Positions 23,821-34,744 of a stretch of DNA of 64,000 nt are shown here, piece after piece (position 1 is the first letter of the stretch; every line of letters begins with the position of its first letter). The stretch is taken from assembly GCF_002218195.1 (NCBI RefSeq), contig NZ_CP022336.1, positions 1,545,001-1,609,000 on the forward strand, read 5' to 3'. The notes under the pieces were generated by a model. The model did no database searches. It was not told the DNA's origin and saw nothing but the letters and a program-made list of their open reading frames with translations. The DNA comes from Sphingorhabdus sp. SMR4y. GTDB taxonomy: Bacteria; Pseudomonadota; Alphaproteobacteria; Sphingomonadales; Sphingomonadaceae. A program made the translations under genes and the position numbers.

Positions 23821-25944
23821 ATGCGCAGGCTGGGATTTTTATTGGCTCCTCTATTGCTGGCGGCTTGCCAGAGTCAGACCGGCGATCCCGTGGCTCCGGA
23901 CGCGGTGGTCAATGCGGACTGGGACAATATCGGCTTTGACGCCAAGGAACAGCGGCACAGCCCGCTCACCCAGATCAACGACGGCAATGTCGGCGACCTC
24001 GGCATCGCCTGGTACCAGGACCTGCCCGATGCCCGCGGCCAGGAAGCCACACCGGTGGTGGTCGACGGCAAGCTCTATATATCCACCGCCTGGTCAAAGG
24101 TCTTTGCCTATGATGCCAAGACCGGCGAGGAGCTCTGGTCCTATGATCCCGGCGTGGCGGGCGAAAAAGCGGTCGACGCCTGCTGCGATGTGGTCAATCG
24201 CGGCGTCGCGATCAGCCGCGGCAAATTATTCTTTGGCACCATCGACGGCCGGCTGATCGCGCTCGACGCCAATACCGGCGCGCGGCTCTGGGAGACCCAG
24301 ACCACCGACAACAGCAAGCCCTATACGATCACCGGCGCCCCGCGCGTGGTCAAGAATATGGTGATCATCGGCAATGGCGGTGCGGAATTTGGCGTGCGTG
24401 GCTATGTTTCGGCCTATAATGTCCGTGACGGCTTGCTGAAATGGCGCTTCTACACCGTACCCAATCCGGAAGGAAAACCGGACGGCGCCGCGAGCGACGA
24501 GATTTTCGCCAAGGCAGCAGCCAAGACCTGGGGCGATGGCGAATGGAAGGAATCCGGCGGCGGCGGCACGGTCTGGGACAGTATCGTCTATGACGAGGAT
24601 CTCGACCAGCTCTATTTCGGCGTCGGCAATGGCAATCCGTGGAACCACGGGCTGCGCTCGGGCGGCGAAGGCGACAATCTGTTCCTCTCCTCGATCGTCG
24701 CGGTTGATCCCGACACCGGCAAATATCTCTGGCATTATCAGGAAACACCGGCCGAGACCTGGGACTATACCGCGACCCAGCATATCATCCAGGCCGAGCT
24801 GCCGATCGACGGCAAGATGCGCAAAGTGCTCTATCACGCCCCGAAAAACGGCTTTTTCTTCGTCATCGACCGGCTCGACGGGACACTGATCAGCGCCGAA
24901 CCCTTTGTCGAGGGAATCAACTGGGCGGAAGGCTATGACCTAGCCACCGGCCGGCCGATCGAGAATCCCGCCGCCCGCTTCTACAAGACCAAGGAGCCGT
25001 TTGTCGCGATTCCCGGCGCGCTGGGCGCGCACAACTGGCATCCGATGAGCTATAATCCGGAAACCGGCCTCGTCTATATTCCGGCCCAGCAAGTCCCGCA
25101 GGGCTATGAAGTACCGGTTACGGAAATAGACAAGGCGCGCGAGCGGCTTGGCTTCAACGTCGGTATCGGCTGGGCGATTGGCCAGTTGCCGGACGACAAA
25201 GACGTCTACAAGGCGGCCGTGGCCGCAACCACCGGACGGCTGGTTGCGTTCAATCCCAAGACCGGCAAGGTCGAGTGGGGCGTTGATTATCCCGCCGCAT
25301 GGAACGGCGGCACGATGACGACCGCAGGCAATCTCGTCTTTCAGGGCACCAGCACCGGCTTCTTCAAGGCCTATTCGGCGGACAAGGGCACGGAATTGCT
25401 CAGCCTGCCAATGCAGTCGGGTATCGTCAGCGCGCCTTCGACCTATATGATCGACGGCGAGCAATATGTCGCCTTCCTGACCAGCAAGGGTGGTGCCTTT
25501 CCGCTGGTCGCGGGCGTTGCCGGCGGAGTCACCCGCCAGCTTCCCAATATTCCGCGGCTGGTGGTGCTGAAACTGGGCGGCACGGCGCAACTGCCTGCGC
25601 TTCCTGAAAAGGGCGAAGTGGTCTGGGATCCGCCGGTGCAGATCGGCACCCCGGAACAGGTTGCCGCCGGCAAGGGTCTCTACGGACGCAACTGCCTCGT
25701 CTGTCATGGCGACAGCGCGATCGGCAACGGCTTCACGCCCGATCTGCGGGTCAGCGGTGTATTGCCCGACACCGAAGCCTGGGCCTCGATAGTCACCGGT
25801 GGAGCGCTCAAGCAGCACGGCATGGTCGGTTTCGGATCGCAGCTAAGCGATGCCCAGGTCGAGAATATTCGCCACTATGTGGTGAACCGGTCGATCTGGA
25901 CCAAGGAAAATCTGCCCGAGATGACCGCGCCGACACCGCGCTAA
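23821..25944 (+). CDS. Quinohaemoprotein (PQQ- and haem c-dependent) alcohol dehydrogenase
   Basis: A 707-residue periplasmic enzyme with a lipoprotein-type signal (FLLAPLLLAACQS, lipobox LAAC). The eight-bladed PQQ propeller follows, with the vicinal cysteines of VDACCDVVNRG (residues 121-122) that stack on PQQ and the GNGNPWNHG and ETWDYTATQ motifs near the catalytic Asp. A C-terminal cytochrome c domain has CLVCHG (Cys625, Cys628, His629). The composition is type II quinohaemoprotein ADH, oxidising alcohols and passing electrons to a cytochrome. A lipid anchor is less usual for this class. The ATG at 23821 has AGGAG 8 bases upstream; a GTG three bases earlier is possible. Confidence 0.92.
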   Translation: MRRLGFLLAPLLLAACQSQTGDPVAPDAVVNADWDNIGFDAKEQRHSPLTQINDGNVGDLGIAWYQDLPDARGQEATPVVVDGKLYISTAWSKVFAYDAKTGEELWSYDPGVAGEKAVDACCDVVNRGVAISRGKLFFGTIDGRLIALDANTGARLWETQTTDNSKPYTITGAPRVVKNMVIIGNGGAEFGVRGYVSAYNVRDGLLKWRFYTVPNPEGKPDGAASDEIFAKAAAKTWGDGEWKESGGGGTVWDSIVYDEDLDQLYFGVGNGNPWNHGLRSGGEGDNLFLSSIVAVDPDTGKYLWHYQETPAETWDYTATQHIIQAELPIDGKMRKVLYHAPKNGFFFVIDRLDGTLISAEPFVEGINWAEGYDLATGRPIENPAARFYKTKEPFVAIPGALGAHNWHPMSYNPETGLVYIPAQQVPQGYEVPVTEIDKARERLGFNVGIGWAIGQLPDDKDVYKAAVAATTGRLVAFNPKTGKVEWGVDYPAAWNGGTMTTAGNLVFQGTSTGFFKAYSADKGTELLSLPMQSGIVSAPSTYMIDGEQYVAFLTSKGGAFPLVAGVAGGVTRQLPNIPRLVVLKLGGTAQLPALPEKGEVVWDPPVQIGTPEQVAAGKGLYGRNCLVCHGDSAIGNGFTPDLRVSGVLPDTEAWASIVTGGALKQHGMVGFGSQLSDAQVENIRHYVVNRSIWTKENLPEMTAPTPR

Positions 25945-26081
25945 TCTGGCGGCAACCGCCTGCCCAAATATTGGTCATGCATCGCGATAAATGCCTGTTT
26001 TTTGAGCAGCATTGTCAGTCGTTCGATAAGCGATTAGCAATGTAGCCAAGCATTCCGGCGATTCTGTTCGCGAATCGATTC

Positions 26082-26097
26082 TGGCATGGTAATTGAA
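26082..26097 (+). promoter_or_regulatory. Candidate sigma-54 (RpoN) promoter of the P-II gene
   Basis: TGGCATGGTAATTGAA against the consensus TGGCACG-N4-TTGCW. The -24 GG and the -12 TTG are present with exact spacing; the differences are C to T at position 6 and C to A in the -12 GC. It lies 85 bases upstream of the P-II start, where an NtrC-controlled nitrogen promoter would be expected. The altered -12 GC lowers confidence. Confidence 0.45.
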
Positions 26098-26100
26098 TAG

Positions 26101-26520
<420 letters not shown>

Positions 26521-26566
26521 TCTACCTTCAGACCAACCCAATAAACCAAAACCAAGGGACTAAATA

Positions 26567-27979
26567 ATGGGCAATACAGCATCCGATATTATTAAAATGA
26601 TCAAGGAACATGAGATCGAGTGGGTCGATGTTCGCTTCACCGATCCGCGCGGCAAATGGCAGCATCTGTCGATGTGCGCCGACGTCATTGACGAGGATGT
26701 GCTCGAAGAAGGCTTCATGTTCGACGGCAGCTCGATCGAGGGCTGGAAGGCAATCAACGAATCCGACATGATCCTGCGTCCCGATCTTGACGCGATGTAC
26801 ATGGACCCGTTCTCGGCCACCCCGATGATGATCCTGGTCTGCAACATCGTCGAGCCCGGCGACGGATCGCTGTACAGCCGCGACCCGCGTTCAACCGCTG
26901 TTCGCGCCGAAGCCTATCTGAAATCGACCGGCATCGGCGACACTATCTATGTCGGACCGGAACCGGAATTTTTCATGTTCGACGACGTGAAATTCGAGGA
27001 CGGCTATGACCGCTCGGGCTTCAAGATCGACGATATCGAGCTGCCGACCAACACCGGCCGCGATTATGATGTCGGCAACATGGGGCACCGCCCACGCGCC
27101 AAGGGCGGCTATTTCCCTGTCGCTCCGGTAGACAGCTGCATGGACATTCGTGGCGAAATGGTCGCAACCATGCTGGAAATGGGCCTGCCGATGGACAAGC
27201 ACCATCATGAGGTTGCCGCCGCACAGCACGAACTGGGCATAACCTTTGGCACGCTGACCCAGACTGCCGACCGCACCCAGGTTTACAAATATGTCGTGCA
27301 GCAGGTTGCCCATGCCTATGGCAAGACGGCAACCTTCATGCCGAAGCCGATCAAGGAAGATAACGGCAGCGGCATGCACACCCATATGTCGATCTGGAAA
27401 GACGGCAAGCCACTGTTCGCCGGCAATGAATATGCCGGCCTGTCGGAAATGTGCCTGCACTATATCGGCGGCGTGATCAAACATGCCAAGGCGATCAACG
27501 CTTTCTCCAACCCGACGACCAACAGCTACAAGCGTCTGGTTCCCGGTTTTGAGGCACCGGTGCTGCTCGCTTATTCGAGCCGCAACCGTAGCGCATCCTG
27601 CCGGATTCCTTATGGTGCCGGCGACAAGGCGAAGCGCGTCGAGTTCCGCTTCCCCGATCCGTTGGCAAACCCCTATCTCAGCGCCGCTGCGTTGCTGATG
27701 GCGGGCCTCGACGGTATCGAGAACAAGATTCATCCGGGCGAAGCCATGGACAAGAATCTCTATGACCTGCCACCGGCTGAGCTGGCCGAAGTCCCAACCG
27801 TCTGCGGTTCGCTGCGCGAAGCTCTGGAAGCACTGGAAGCCGATCACGAATTCCTGCTCAAGGGTGACGTTTTCTCGAAAGACCAGATCGACGCCTATGC
27901 CGAGCTGAAATGGGAAGAAGTCAGCCGCTTCGAAACCACGCCGAGCCCGGTCGAGTTTGACATGTATTATTCGAGCTGA
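26567..27979 (+). CDS. glnA: Glutamine synthetase, type I
   Basis: A 470-residue dodecameric enzyme making glutamine from glutamate, ammonia and ATP. Signatures: [34 protein letters not shown] with metal-binding Glu, [18 protein letters not shown] with the metal His, and [17 protein letters not shown], the glutamate-binding loop. NLYDLPPAE carries the adenylylation Tyr (about residue 398), so activity is expected to be controlled by GlnE via P-II. The ATG follows AAGGGAC. The 46-base gap from the P-II gene and the shared terminator suggest cotranscription. Confidence 0.97.
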   Translation: MGNTASDIIKMIKEHEIEWVDVRFTDPRGKWQHLSMCADVIDEDVLEEGFMFDGSSIEGWKAINESDMILRPDLDAMYMDPFSATPMMILVCNIVEPGDGSLYSRDPRSTAVRAEAYLKSTGIGDTIYVGPEPEFFMFDDVKFEDGYDRSGFKIDDIELPTNTGRDYDVGNMGHRPRAKGGYFPVAPVDSCMDIRGEMVATMLEMGLPMDKHHHEVAAAQHELGITFGTLTQTADRTQVYKYVVQQVAHAYGKTATFMPKPIKEDNGSGMHTHMSIWKDGKPLFAGNEYAGLSEMCLHYIGGVIKHAKAINAFSNPTTNSYKRLVPGFEAPVLLAYSSRNRSASCRIPYGAGDKAKRVEFRFPDPLANPYLSAAALLMAGLDGIENKIHPGEAMDKNLYDLPPAELAEVPTVCGSLREALEALEADHEFLLKGDVFSKDQIDAYAELKWEEVSRFETTPSPVEFDMYYSS

Positions 27980-28003
27980 TCTTTTCGATCAGACTGGAAA
28001 CAG

Positions 28004-28041
28004 AAGCCCGGGGCAAGCGATTGCTCCGGGCTTTTTCTTTT
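28004..28041 (+). terminator. Rho-independent terminator of the glnB-glnA operon
   Basis: A long stem AAGCCCGGGGCAA with loop GCGA and TTGCTCCGGGCTT, followed directly by TTTCTTTT. It lies 25 bases past the glnA stop. Confidence 0.93.
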
Positions 28042-28480
28042 GATCTATTGAGGGGAATAGTCCCTGATGGTCGGGGCTGCCGCCGGGCGCGTTAACTCGG
28101 TCCGAAAGCTGAAGTTTCCGTTAATAAAAAAGTGACTTTACCTTCCGTATCCTTTGAATTCAGGCAAACCAAAACAGGCTTTTCATATTCACGCTTGATT
28201 GTCGGCTCGTGAGTTTTCGCGTCCATGATATTCAATTCAGTGCTCCTTTCAGGATTGCTGCTGTCGACCGGATGCCGAGATCAGCAAGCTTTGTGCAGAT
28301 ATTACATGGTCTGAATCTACAAAAATTTCGTTTCCGTTCAACGAAAAAAGAAGCGACGGGAATCACTGTAACAGCTTCCGGTCCTTCGCGGACAGCAACC
28401 GGGGCATGATGGCGGCGGCGCGTGACCGGATCGGCTGCAAAATGCAGGCCCGCCTTTCGCCACTCTGCCTTCTGATAGCT
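28042..28480. other. Gene-free region between the glnA terminator and tamB
   Basis: About 440 bases without a supported gene, oddly AT-rich in the middle (28110-28340). A 29-codon plus-strand frame at 28225 begins like a lipoprotein (LLSGLLLSTGC) but lacks a ribosome site and is rejected. TTCGTTTCCGTTCAACGAA at 28328-28346 is a small inverted repeat. It may be the downstream region of the long tamA-tamB transcript; no terminator for it was found. Confidence 0.5.
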
Positions 28481-31400
28481 TCAATAATCCTTGCTCACCC
28501 GCACATTGGCGCTTTGCCGGCCGAGGGTCGAAATACTCGACAGGATCGACAGCCAGCGGGTGATCTGGAATTCCAGCTGGGTAGCGCTATAGCCCTTGCC
28601 GTCGGTGATCAGTTCGACATAGACCCGGCGGGTGATATATTTGCCAGCGGCAATCGATGTGCCGGTACCGGTGTCGGTGTCGGAAGGCAATATCCGCAAC
28701 CGGTCCAGACCGACCGCCTTGCGCAGCTGATTGATCGGATCAAGGCCGCCACCGCTGTTCAGCGAAGCCACGGCTGCGGCAAGCTGGACCGCTTCAGGAG
28801 CGGACAGGTCGGCGATCGAAGCGCCGAACAATATGCGCGACAGCAATTCATCCTCGGGCAGAGCCGGGATGCTGGTGAACGCGATCTCCGGCTGGTTGCC
28901 GGTGCCGGTAACATTGATTGTTGCGTTGAGGCCGGTCAGATTGGCTTCGGCCTCGATGTCCAGAGTCGGATTGACCGGCTGGTTGCCGACGAAGCGGATG
29001 GCGCCGCGCTGTAGCGTGAAGCGCCGGCCGGCGAACGTATAATTGCCGCGGATCAGATTGGCGGTGCCGACCATCGCGAAATTGTCGACCGGCCCGGAAA
29101 TCCTGAGGTCGGCGCCCCATTCGCTGTCCAGCCCCAGACCTTCAACCCGCAGGCGGTTCGGTGCCTTGGCGGTCAGCGCGAATTGCCAGGGGCGGCTGCG
29201 GGTTACGACCGGCCGTTCATCCGCGCGCCGGTTGATCTCGCGGGTCTTGATATCCGGCAGGCTGGCCGTCGCGCTGGCCCGGCCGAACCGGAAGTAGCTG
29301 CGGTTGAGCAGCACATCGCCGGAAATCAGGCCACCATTGACCGAGCTGCGGATTTTGATCGGCCCGGTCACCGTGGCGGCGAAATCATCGCGGGCGATCA
29401 GCGCGGCCTGTTCGGCATTGACGTCCATCGTGATGCCGATGCCCTCACCCGGCGCGACCGCGAAGTTGAAACTGCCACTGCCGCTGACCGTGCCGCCTCC
29501 CGCCGTGGTGCCGGTCAATTCCGGCAGCACCAGCCGCGAGCCGTCGAACTGGCCCACCGTCCGGATGTTGGAAATGACGGTACCGGTGAGCGGGCTTTCG
29601 AGCCGCGCGTTGCTGGTGCGCACCTGTCCCCTGATTTGCGGATTGGCGAGACTGCCGCTGACATCGGCGCTGGCGGCGACCGGACCGGTCAGGTCGAAGG
29701 TTTCGACACCAGTAAGCCGCCACAGGCTTTCGGCACCGCCATTGAACCGCGCTTGCGCAAATAGCGGCCTGCGGATCAGCTCATCCTGCCAGTTGCCGCT
29801 GCCAAGACCGGTCACTCGCCCCTGGAACCGGCCAATGGTCTGGCCTTCGGGGGACTTGATGATGCCACGCGCCGCTGCGTTGCGACTGGAAAGCGCAATA
29901 TTGAGGCCAAGATCGACCGGCGCAGACGTGAGAATCAGACCGGAGCGGGTCAGCCCCTTGACCGTGAGTCTGGCTTCGCCGACCGGCATCCGCGCACCCG
30001 ACTGGGTCAGCTTGACCGTGCCGTTTACATTGCCGCCCAGCCCGAGATCGGGATAGCCGATGTCGATCAGGGACAGCGGCATCTTCGCCAATGACAGGTC
30101 CAGCCTGGAATCGCCGCTGCCCCAGCGACCGGACAGCCTGGCACTGCCGCGTCCATAGTTGATCGTGGTTGCCGAGACGGTCCAGCCATCGTCAACCCGC
30201 CGCAGTTCGAGCGGCTGCGCGAGACGCAGGTTGCGGCCTTCAAACTGTCCGGTGCCGGAGATCCGGTAGCGGGCCGGCGTGATATCGGCCTTGGCCTGAA
30301 ATTCAAAAGTGCTGCCGCGTGTCCCGGCGACAGTGAAGGTTGCCGAACCGCTGCCGTCGGTCAGCTTGGCATTGGCGGCGACCCGGCCGATGATCAACTC
30401 GCCACGGCTGATCCCCTGGGCCCGGAGAGTGGCGTCTATATTGGACTGGCCGTCGATCAGCACGATATCTGCGTCCACCACGGCGGTGCGGATGAAGATC
30501 GGTGGCTCGCCGCCGAACCGCGCATTTTCCGCCTCGAGTTTGGCACGGATCAGCTGCTGTCCGTTGCCGGGGCGGAACAGGATATCGCCATCCACCCCGC
30601 CACCGCTGACCGCGAGCCTGCCGGCCAGGCCGTCGGCGGTTGTCCGGATCGTGCCGCTGGCCAGCGTGTCGGAGACCAGCAAGCGGTCGACCCGTACCGC
30701 GGTGTCCTGGCCCGGCGTGGTCAGGATCATCCCGTCGCTGCTGAACGGTCCCAGCGTCGATCCGCCGGAAGCGACATAGGAGAATCCACCCTTGACCGGA
30801 TCAAGCTGCAGGCTGACTGCCGAGAGCCCAGCCGCCGGCAGCGGGCTGTCGAGCAACAGCGCTAGCCTGGGCCGGTCAAGAGCTCCGTCGAGTTTCAGGT
30901 CAAAGCGGCCATAGCTGTCCTGCCTGCCCGATCCGCGGAAGGTAAAGGTCGCCGCCCCGGTCTGACGGCCCGATCCCCGGAAAGAGAGTTTCGGAGCCGA
31001 CACGTCGAGATTGGTGAAACGCAGCAGCCCGTCCGGTCCAAGCGCGAGGCCGGTCTGCAATTGCGGGAGGCCCCCGGCGAGTTCGCGCAAGAAGCCGATG
31101 TCGAATCGCCGCATGCTGGCATTGACCTGGCCGTCCAGGGCGAGCCCGGTCGGGGCCGGACGCAGATTTATCGCGGCCACGATATCGGCAACCCCGACGC
31201 CCTGCACTGCAAAACCGGGCGCATTGGCATCGATATCCAGGGCAAAATCGCCGGTCGAGGGACGCAGCTCCAGATCCAGCGTGCCCTTCGCCGCATTGGT
31301 CGCCACCCTCGCCCGCTCGGCGAACAGCAGATCCTTCTCGTAGCGAAGCAAGGCGGTCGCGCTGAAGCCGGAAAGCAATTGCTTCAGCAATTCGCCATTC

Positions 31401-32650
31401 CCGATCACCGTCCCGACCGAAAGCTTCACCGGAATGTCCCAGCCGCCGGCATCGCGCTGCCCTTCGCCCTCGCCGCGGACATTGGTCAGCAAGGTCTTGC
31501 CCAAGGCCAGTTGCGGCGCGGTCAGCAGATATTGATAGCGCAAGCGGGATAGCTTGCCGTTGAGCAGCGCTTTCAGCTCGAAATCCTGCGCTCTCATGTT
31601 TGCGGCCAGCGCGGATGGATCGGCGAGACGTGCCTCCAGCCGCATCGCATCCAGACTGTTGCGGGCCAGATCGATCCCGCCCGTCGCGGTGAAGGACAAG
31701 GCAGCGGAACGCGCCTGAAGGTCGAGCGCCACAATCCGGTCCGCCAGACTTGCCGTGCCATTTATCAGCAGATCGGGCGATGCGAGCCTTTGCGCCGCCC
31801 CTGCCGGGAGCACGGAAGCGGTCAGCTTGCCATCATAGGAAAACTGTCCGTCCTTCGCCTCGATCGTGGCTTGCACCAGCGTCTGCGCGTTGCTGAGCGC
31901 GATCAGTTCGCCATCCCATTTTTGCCAGCTGCCATCGCCTTTCAGGGTCACCGCAAGGTCGCGATCCATGCCCAGAGCAGCGGCTATCGCGCCACCGGCA
32001 GGAGCGATGATTTCGGCATCGATATCGAGCTTCTGGCGTTCGGGTTCCGCGTTCAGCGCGAGCAGCAGCTTGTCGCCGCTGCGCGTCGTGGCGGCGTCCA
32101 GGCGCACCATCGCCCGACCGGCCCTGATATCAGCAGAACCGGACAGATTGGCAAATTGCTCGCTGCCCGCAATGGCTTCCCCGAGCGCCAGATTCTCGGC
32201 GCGAAAGGCACCGACATACATATCGAAACCGGGGAGCAAGGGACTGTCCTCGCCACTATCGATCAGTTCCGGCAAGCGATCAAGCCGCCCCTTCAGCACC
32301 AGCGCTTCGGAAATATTCAGCTCGTTGAAAATCCAGGCCAGCGGGTTCCAGTCGACCGCCACGGTACCGGCGGAAAAAAACTCGCCCCTGGGATCGAGCA
32401 GGCGCAATCCCTGCACCTTGCCTTCGCCGTATATTGACCCTTCGATGTCCGCGATCCGGATACGCAGACCGTCCTCAGGTTCCAGCGCCTCGACCTGGTC
32501 AATGATGAAACGATGGCCGGAATCGCTGTCCAGCCACATTGCCCCGCCAACCAGGCCGAGCAGGACGATCGCCGCAAGCCCGAACAGGCCGCGCAGGGAC
32601 CAGCGCCAGATCGGCAGCCTGGAGCGGCTATTGTCCCCGGTTTCCGTCAT
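28481..32650 (-). CDS. tamB: Translocation and assembly module inner-membrane protein TamB
   Basis: A 1389-residue protein anchored by one N-terminal helix (LRGLFGLAAIVLLGLVGGAM) and otherwise a long beta-helical body spanning the periplasm. The C-terminal 350 residues have the DUF490/TamB signature, including IRGNYTFAGRRFTLQRGAIR, PTLDIEAEANLTGLNATINV and PEDELLSRILFGASIADLSA, and end with the conserved DRLRILPSD and ITRRVYVELIT lines. TamB helps move phospholipids to, and assemble proteins in, the outer membrane. It directly abuts the tamA stop with no gap, so it is translated by coupling. Its length is usual for TamB. Confidence 0.93.
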   Translation of the reverse strand: MTETGDNSRSRLPIWRWSLRGLFGLAAIVLLGLVGGAMWLDSDSGHRFIIDQVEALEPEDGLRIRIADIEGSIYGEGKVQGLRLLDPRGEFFSAGTVAVDWNPLAWIFNELNISEALVLKGRLDRLPELIDSGEDSPLLPGFDMYVGAFRAENLALGEAIAGSEQFANLSGSADIRAGRAMVRLDAATTRSGDKLLLALNAEPERQKLDIDAEIIAPAGGAIAAALGMDRDLAVTLKGDGSWQKWDGELIALSNAQTLVQATIEAKDGQFSYDGKLTASVLPAGAAQRLASPDLLINGTASLADRIVALDLQARSAALSFTATGGIDLARNSLDAMRLEARLADPSALAANMRAQDFELKALLNGKLSRLRYQYLLTAPQLALGKTLLTNVRGEGEGQRDAGGWDIPVKLSVGTVIGNGELLKQLLSGFSATALLRYEKDLLFAERARVATNAAKGTLDLELRPSTGDFALDIDANAPGFAVQGVGVADIVAAINLRPAPTGLALDGQVNASMRRFDIGFLRELAGGLPQLQTGLALGPDGLLRFTNLDVSAPKLSFRGSGRQTGAATFTFRGSGRQDSYGRFDLKLDGALDRPRLALLLDSPLPAAGLSAVSLQLDPVKGGFSYVASGGSTLGPFSSDGMILTTPGQDTAVRVDRLLVSDTLASGTIRTTADGLAGRLAVSGGGVDGDILFRPGNGQQLIRAKLEAENARFGGEPPIFIRTAVVDADIVLIDGQSNIDATLRAQGISRGELIIGRVAANAKLTDGSGSATFTVAGTRGSTFEFQAKADITPARYRISGTGQFEGRNLRLAQPLELRRVDDGWTVSATTINYGRGSARLSGRWGSGDSRLDLSLAKMPLSLIDIGYPDLGLGGNVNGTVKLTQSGARMPVGEARLTVKGLTRSGLILTSAPVDLGLNIALSSRNAAARGIIKSPEGQTIGRFQGRVTGLGSGNWQDELIRRPLFAQARFNGGAESLWRLTGVETFDLTGPVAASADVSGSLANPQIRGQVRTSNARLESPLTGTVISNIRTVGQFDGSRLVLPELTGTTAGGGTVSGSGSFNFAVAPGEGIGITMDVNAEQAALIARDDFAATVTGPIKIRSSVNGGLISGDVLLNRSYFRFGRASATASLPDIKTREINRRADERPVVTRSRPWQFALTAKAPNRLRVEGLGLDSEWGADLRISGPVDNFAMVGTANLIRGNYTFAGRRFTLQRGAIRFVGNQPVNPTLDIEAEANLTGLNATINVTGTGNQPEIAFTSIPALPEDELLSRILFGASIADLSAPEAVQLAAAVASLNSGGGLDPINQLRKAVGLDRLRILPSDTDTGTGTSIAAGKYITRRVYVELITDGKGYSATQLEFQITRWLSILSSISTLGRQSANVRVSKDY

Positions 32651-34744
32651 CTAGAAGGCCTGCCCGAGCGAAACATAGACCGCGATGCGCGAATCACCGG
32701 GTTGCGGATTGATTGGCGTACCGACGTCGATCCGGATCGGTCCGAAATCGCTGTAATAGCGGACGCCGAGACCGGCACCATAGCGCATCCCCGAAAAATC
32801 CGGGGTGCTGCTGGTGTAGACATTGCCGGCATCGATGAATGGCACAACACCGAAATTGCCGCCAAAAAAGCCGGTACGCACGCGCGCTTCAAGCGAAAAC
32901 TCCACCAGCGAACGACCGCCGACCGGATCATTATTGGCATCACGCGGGCCGATGCTCTGATAACCATAGCCGCGCACCGAACCGCCGCCGCCGGCATAAA
33001 GCCGGCGCGACGGCGCGATCCGGTTGTTGCCGGCTCCGACGATCGTCCCCAGCCGCGTCCGGCCGGCCAGCACGATCTTGTCGGAAACCGGGAAATAGGC
33101 CGATCCGTCGAACTGATTGCGGACATAAAAGAAACTGCCATCCTGCAGCGATGCTTCGGGGGCAATCCGGGCGCTGAGCCTGAATCCCCGGGTCGGATCA
33201 AGCAAGTCGTCACTGGCATCAAATGTGACCAGACCCGGAAGCGCACCGATGAAATAGGTATCCCGGCCCGTCGCATCCGTGGGGCCGGTAACATCTTCTT
33301 CACGCGAGGCAAGCAATTCGACCCCGAGCGACCAGCTCCAGCGCTTCTGGTAAATCAGATTGCTCTGGCGCTCGATATTGGCCGCGACGGAAAACGTCTG
33401 GGCCTTGAATGCCGGACGATCGACAATGCTCAACGCGGTGCGTCCGTTCAATATATTGTCGCGGCGGCGGTAATTGTTGCGACGAAAGGAAAGGCTGCCC
33501 GACTGTTCCTGGGTAGCGAGCACCGCGGTCGCGCGGATCAGACCTTCCGGCGGGAAGAAATTCCGGTGCTCCCAGCTGACTTCCGCACGAGCGCCTTCGC
33601 CGGTGCCATAGCCCAGCTCACCGGCCACGGTGCGCAATGGTGCCGGAGTCAGCGCTACCGCAACATCCACCGCTTCCGGATCATCGGCCGCGACCGGGTC
33701 AATGGCGATCGTCGAAACCAGACCGGTTGCGATCAGCGCCCGGCGCAGATCCTCAAGATCCGAGGCCTGATAGATATCGCCGGGCGCAAAGCGGGCGATC
33801 ATCTGGACATGGTCGGCATCGAACAAATCCGTCGGTGCCAGCACGATCGAGCCAAAATTATAGCGCCCGCCCGGCGTCACCTGTACTTCCAGATCGCCGA
33901 GCCGCTCCGCATGGTCGATTTCCAGTTCCGGTTCTCCGGTCTCGGCAAATGGATAGCCATTTTCGGCCATCGCACCGTCGATCCGGCCGATCGCTTCCAT
34001 GATCCGGTCGCTGTTGACAATATCGCCCGGCTGCAGCCCGAAGCTTTCGCGAAAATTCACCGGATCGGGAGCAACCGCCGATTCCAGACCAGGCAAGGCA
34101 ATGGTATCGAGCTTATATTGCGGTCCGGCCTGCACCCTGATCACCACATTGATCCGCTTCGCCCCGTCGGCCTCGAAACGGGTCTGAACGACCGCGTCAT
34201 AATAGCCTTCGATACGCAGCAGCCGTTCGACGAGATCGGCATCGCTTTGCGCGCGCCGCCTGATCTGCGCAAAATTGGCATCGTCGCCGCGATATTGTTC
34301 GAGCACCGACAATATATCAAAGCGCGTATCAAAGGTTTCTCCGATCGCTTCGGGCAATCCTTCGAAACTGATCCCGTAGGCCGTCTCTGCCAGCGCATCG
34401 GTCGGTCGAAATTCATCGGTCGGTGTCTGTTCGGCCAGTTGCTCTTCAACAGGCGGGATATTCTGATCGCCGGTCTCGCCTTCGGCTGTCTGCCGCTCAG
34501 CGCCGACATCCTCGCTCTCTGCGACCAGCGGCTGCGCCTCCTCGTCGAGATCGGGCCATTCTACACCAAAATCGGGGAATTCGGTCAGCGGTTGATCCGG
34601 ATCGAGCGGCGTATCAAAATCCGGTTCGTCCGCTGCGCTGATGCCCTGTTGTTCCAGGCTTTGCGCATGGCCCGGCCCGATGAGCGAACCCATCAGCAAA
34701 ACACCCAGCATGCCAAGGCAGCGACAATATGCGGTCAGACCCAT
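32651..34744 (-). CDS. tamA: Translocation and assembly module outer-membrane protein TamA (Omp85 family)
   Basis: A 697-residue Omp85-type protein: signal peptide ending GPGHAQS, POTRA-type repeats (about residues 150-370, for example VIRVQAGPQYKLDTIALPGL) and a C-terminal 16-strand barrel with the conserved GGGGSVRGYGYQSIG and the final strand RIAVYVSLGQAF. Between signal and POTRA is an unusually acidic, proline-rich stretch of about 95 residues (DEPDFDTPLDPDQPLTEFPD). The ATG at 34744 follows AAAGAGA; the frame extends to 34810 but without a ribosome site. It leads the tamA-tamB operon. Confidence 0.92.
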   Translation of the reverse strand: MGLTAYCRCLGMLGVLLMGSLIGPGHAQSLEQQGISAADEPDFDTPLDPDQPLTEFPDFGVEWPDLDEEAQPLVAESEDVGAERQTAEGETGDQNIPPVEEQLAEQTPTDEFRPTDALAETAYGISFEGLPEAIGETFDTRFDILSVLEQYRGDDANFAQIRRRAQSDADLVERLLRIEGYYDAVVQTRFEADGAKRINVVIRVQAGPQYKLDTIALPGLESAVAPDPVNFRESFGLQPGDIVNSDRIMEAIGRIDGAMAENGYPFAETGEPELEIDHAERLGDLEVQVTPGGRYNFGSIVLAPTDLFDADHVQMIARFAPGDIYQASDLEDLRRALIATGLVSTIAIDPVAADDPEAVDVAVALTPAPLRTVAGELGYGTGEGARAEVSWEHRNFFPPEGLIRATAVLATQEQSGSLSFRRNNYRRRDNILNGRTALSIVDRPAFKAQTFSVAANIERQSNLIYQKRWSWSLGVELLASREEDVTGPTDATGRDTYFIGALPGLVTFDASDDLLDPTRGFRLSARIAPEASLQDGSFFYVRNQFDGSAYFPVSDKIVLAGRTRLGTIVGAGNNRIAPSRRLYAGGGGSVRGYGYQSIGPRDANNDPVGGRSLVEFSLEARVRTGFFGGNFGVVPFIDAGNVYTSSTPDFSGMRYGAGLGVRYYSDFGPIRIDVGTPINPQPGDSRIAVYVSLGQAF

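Noticed and set aside
28225-28314. 29-codon frame starting MIFNSVLLSGLLLSTGC, lipoprotein-like
   Set aside because: No ribosome site and only 11 residues after the putative Cys; probably chance.
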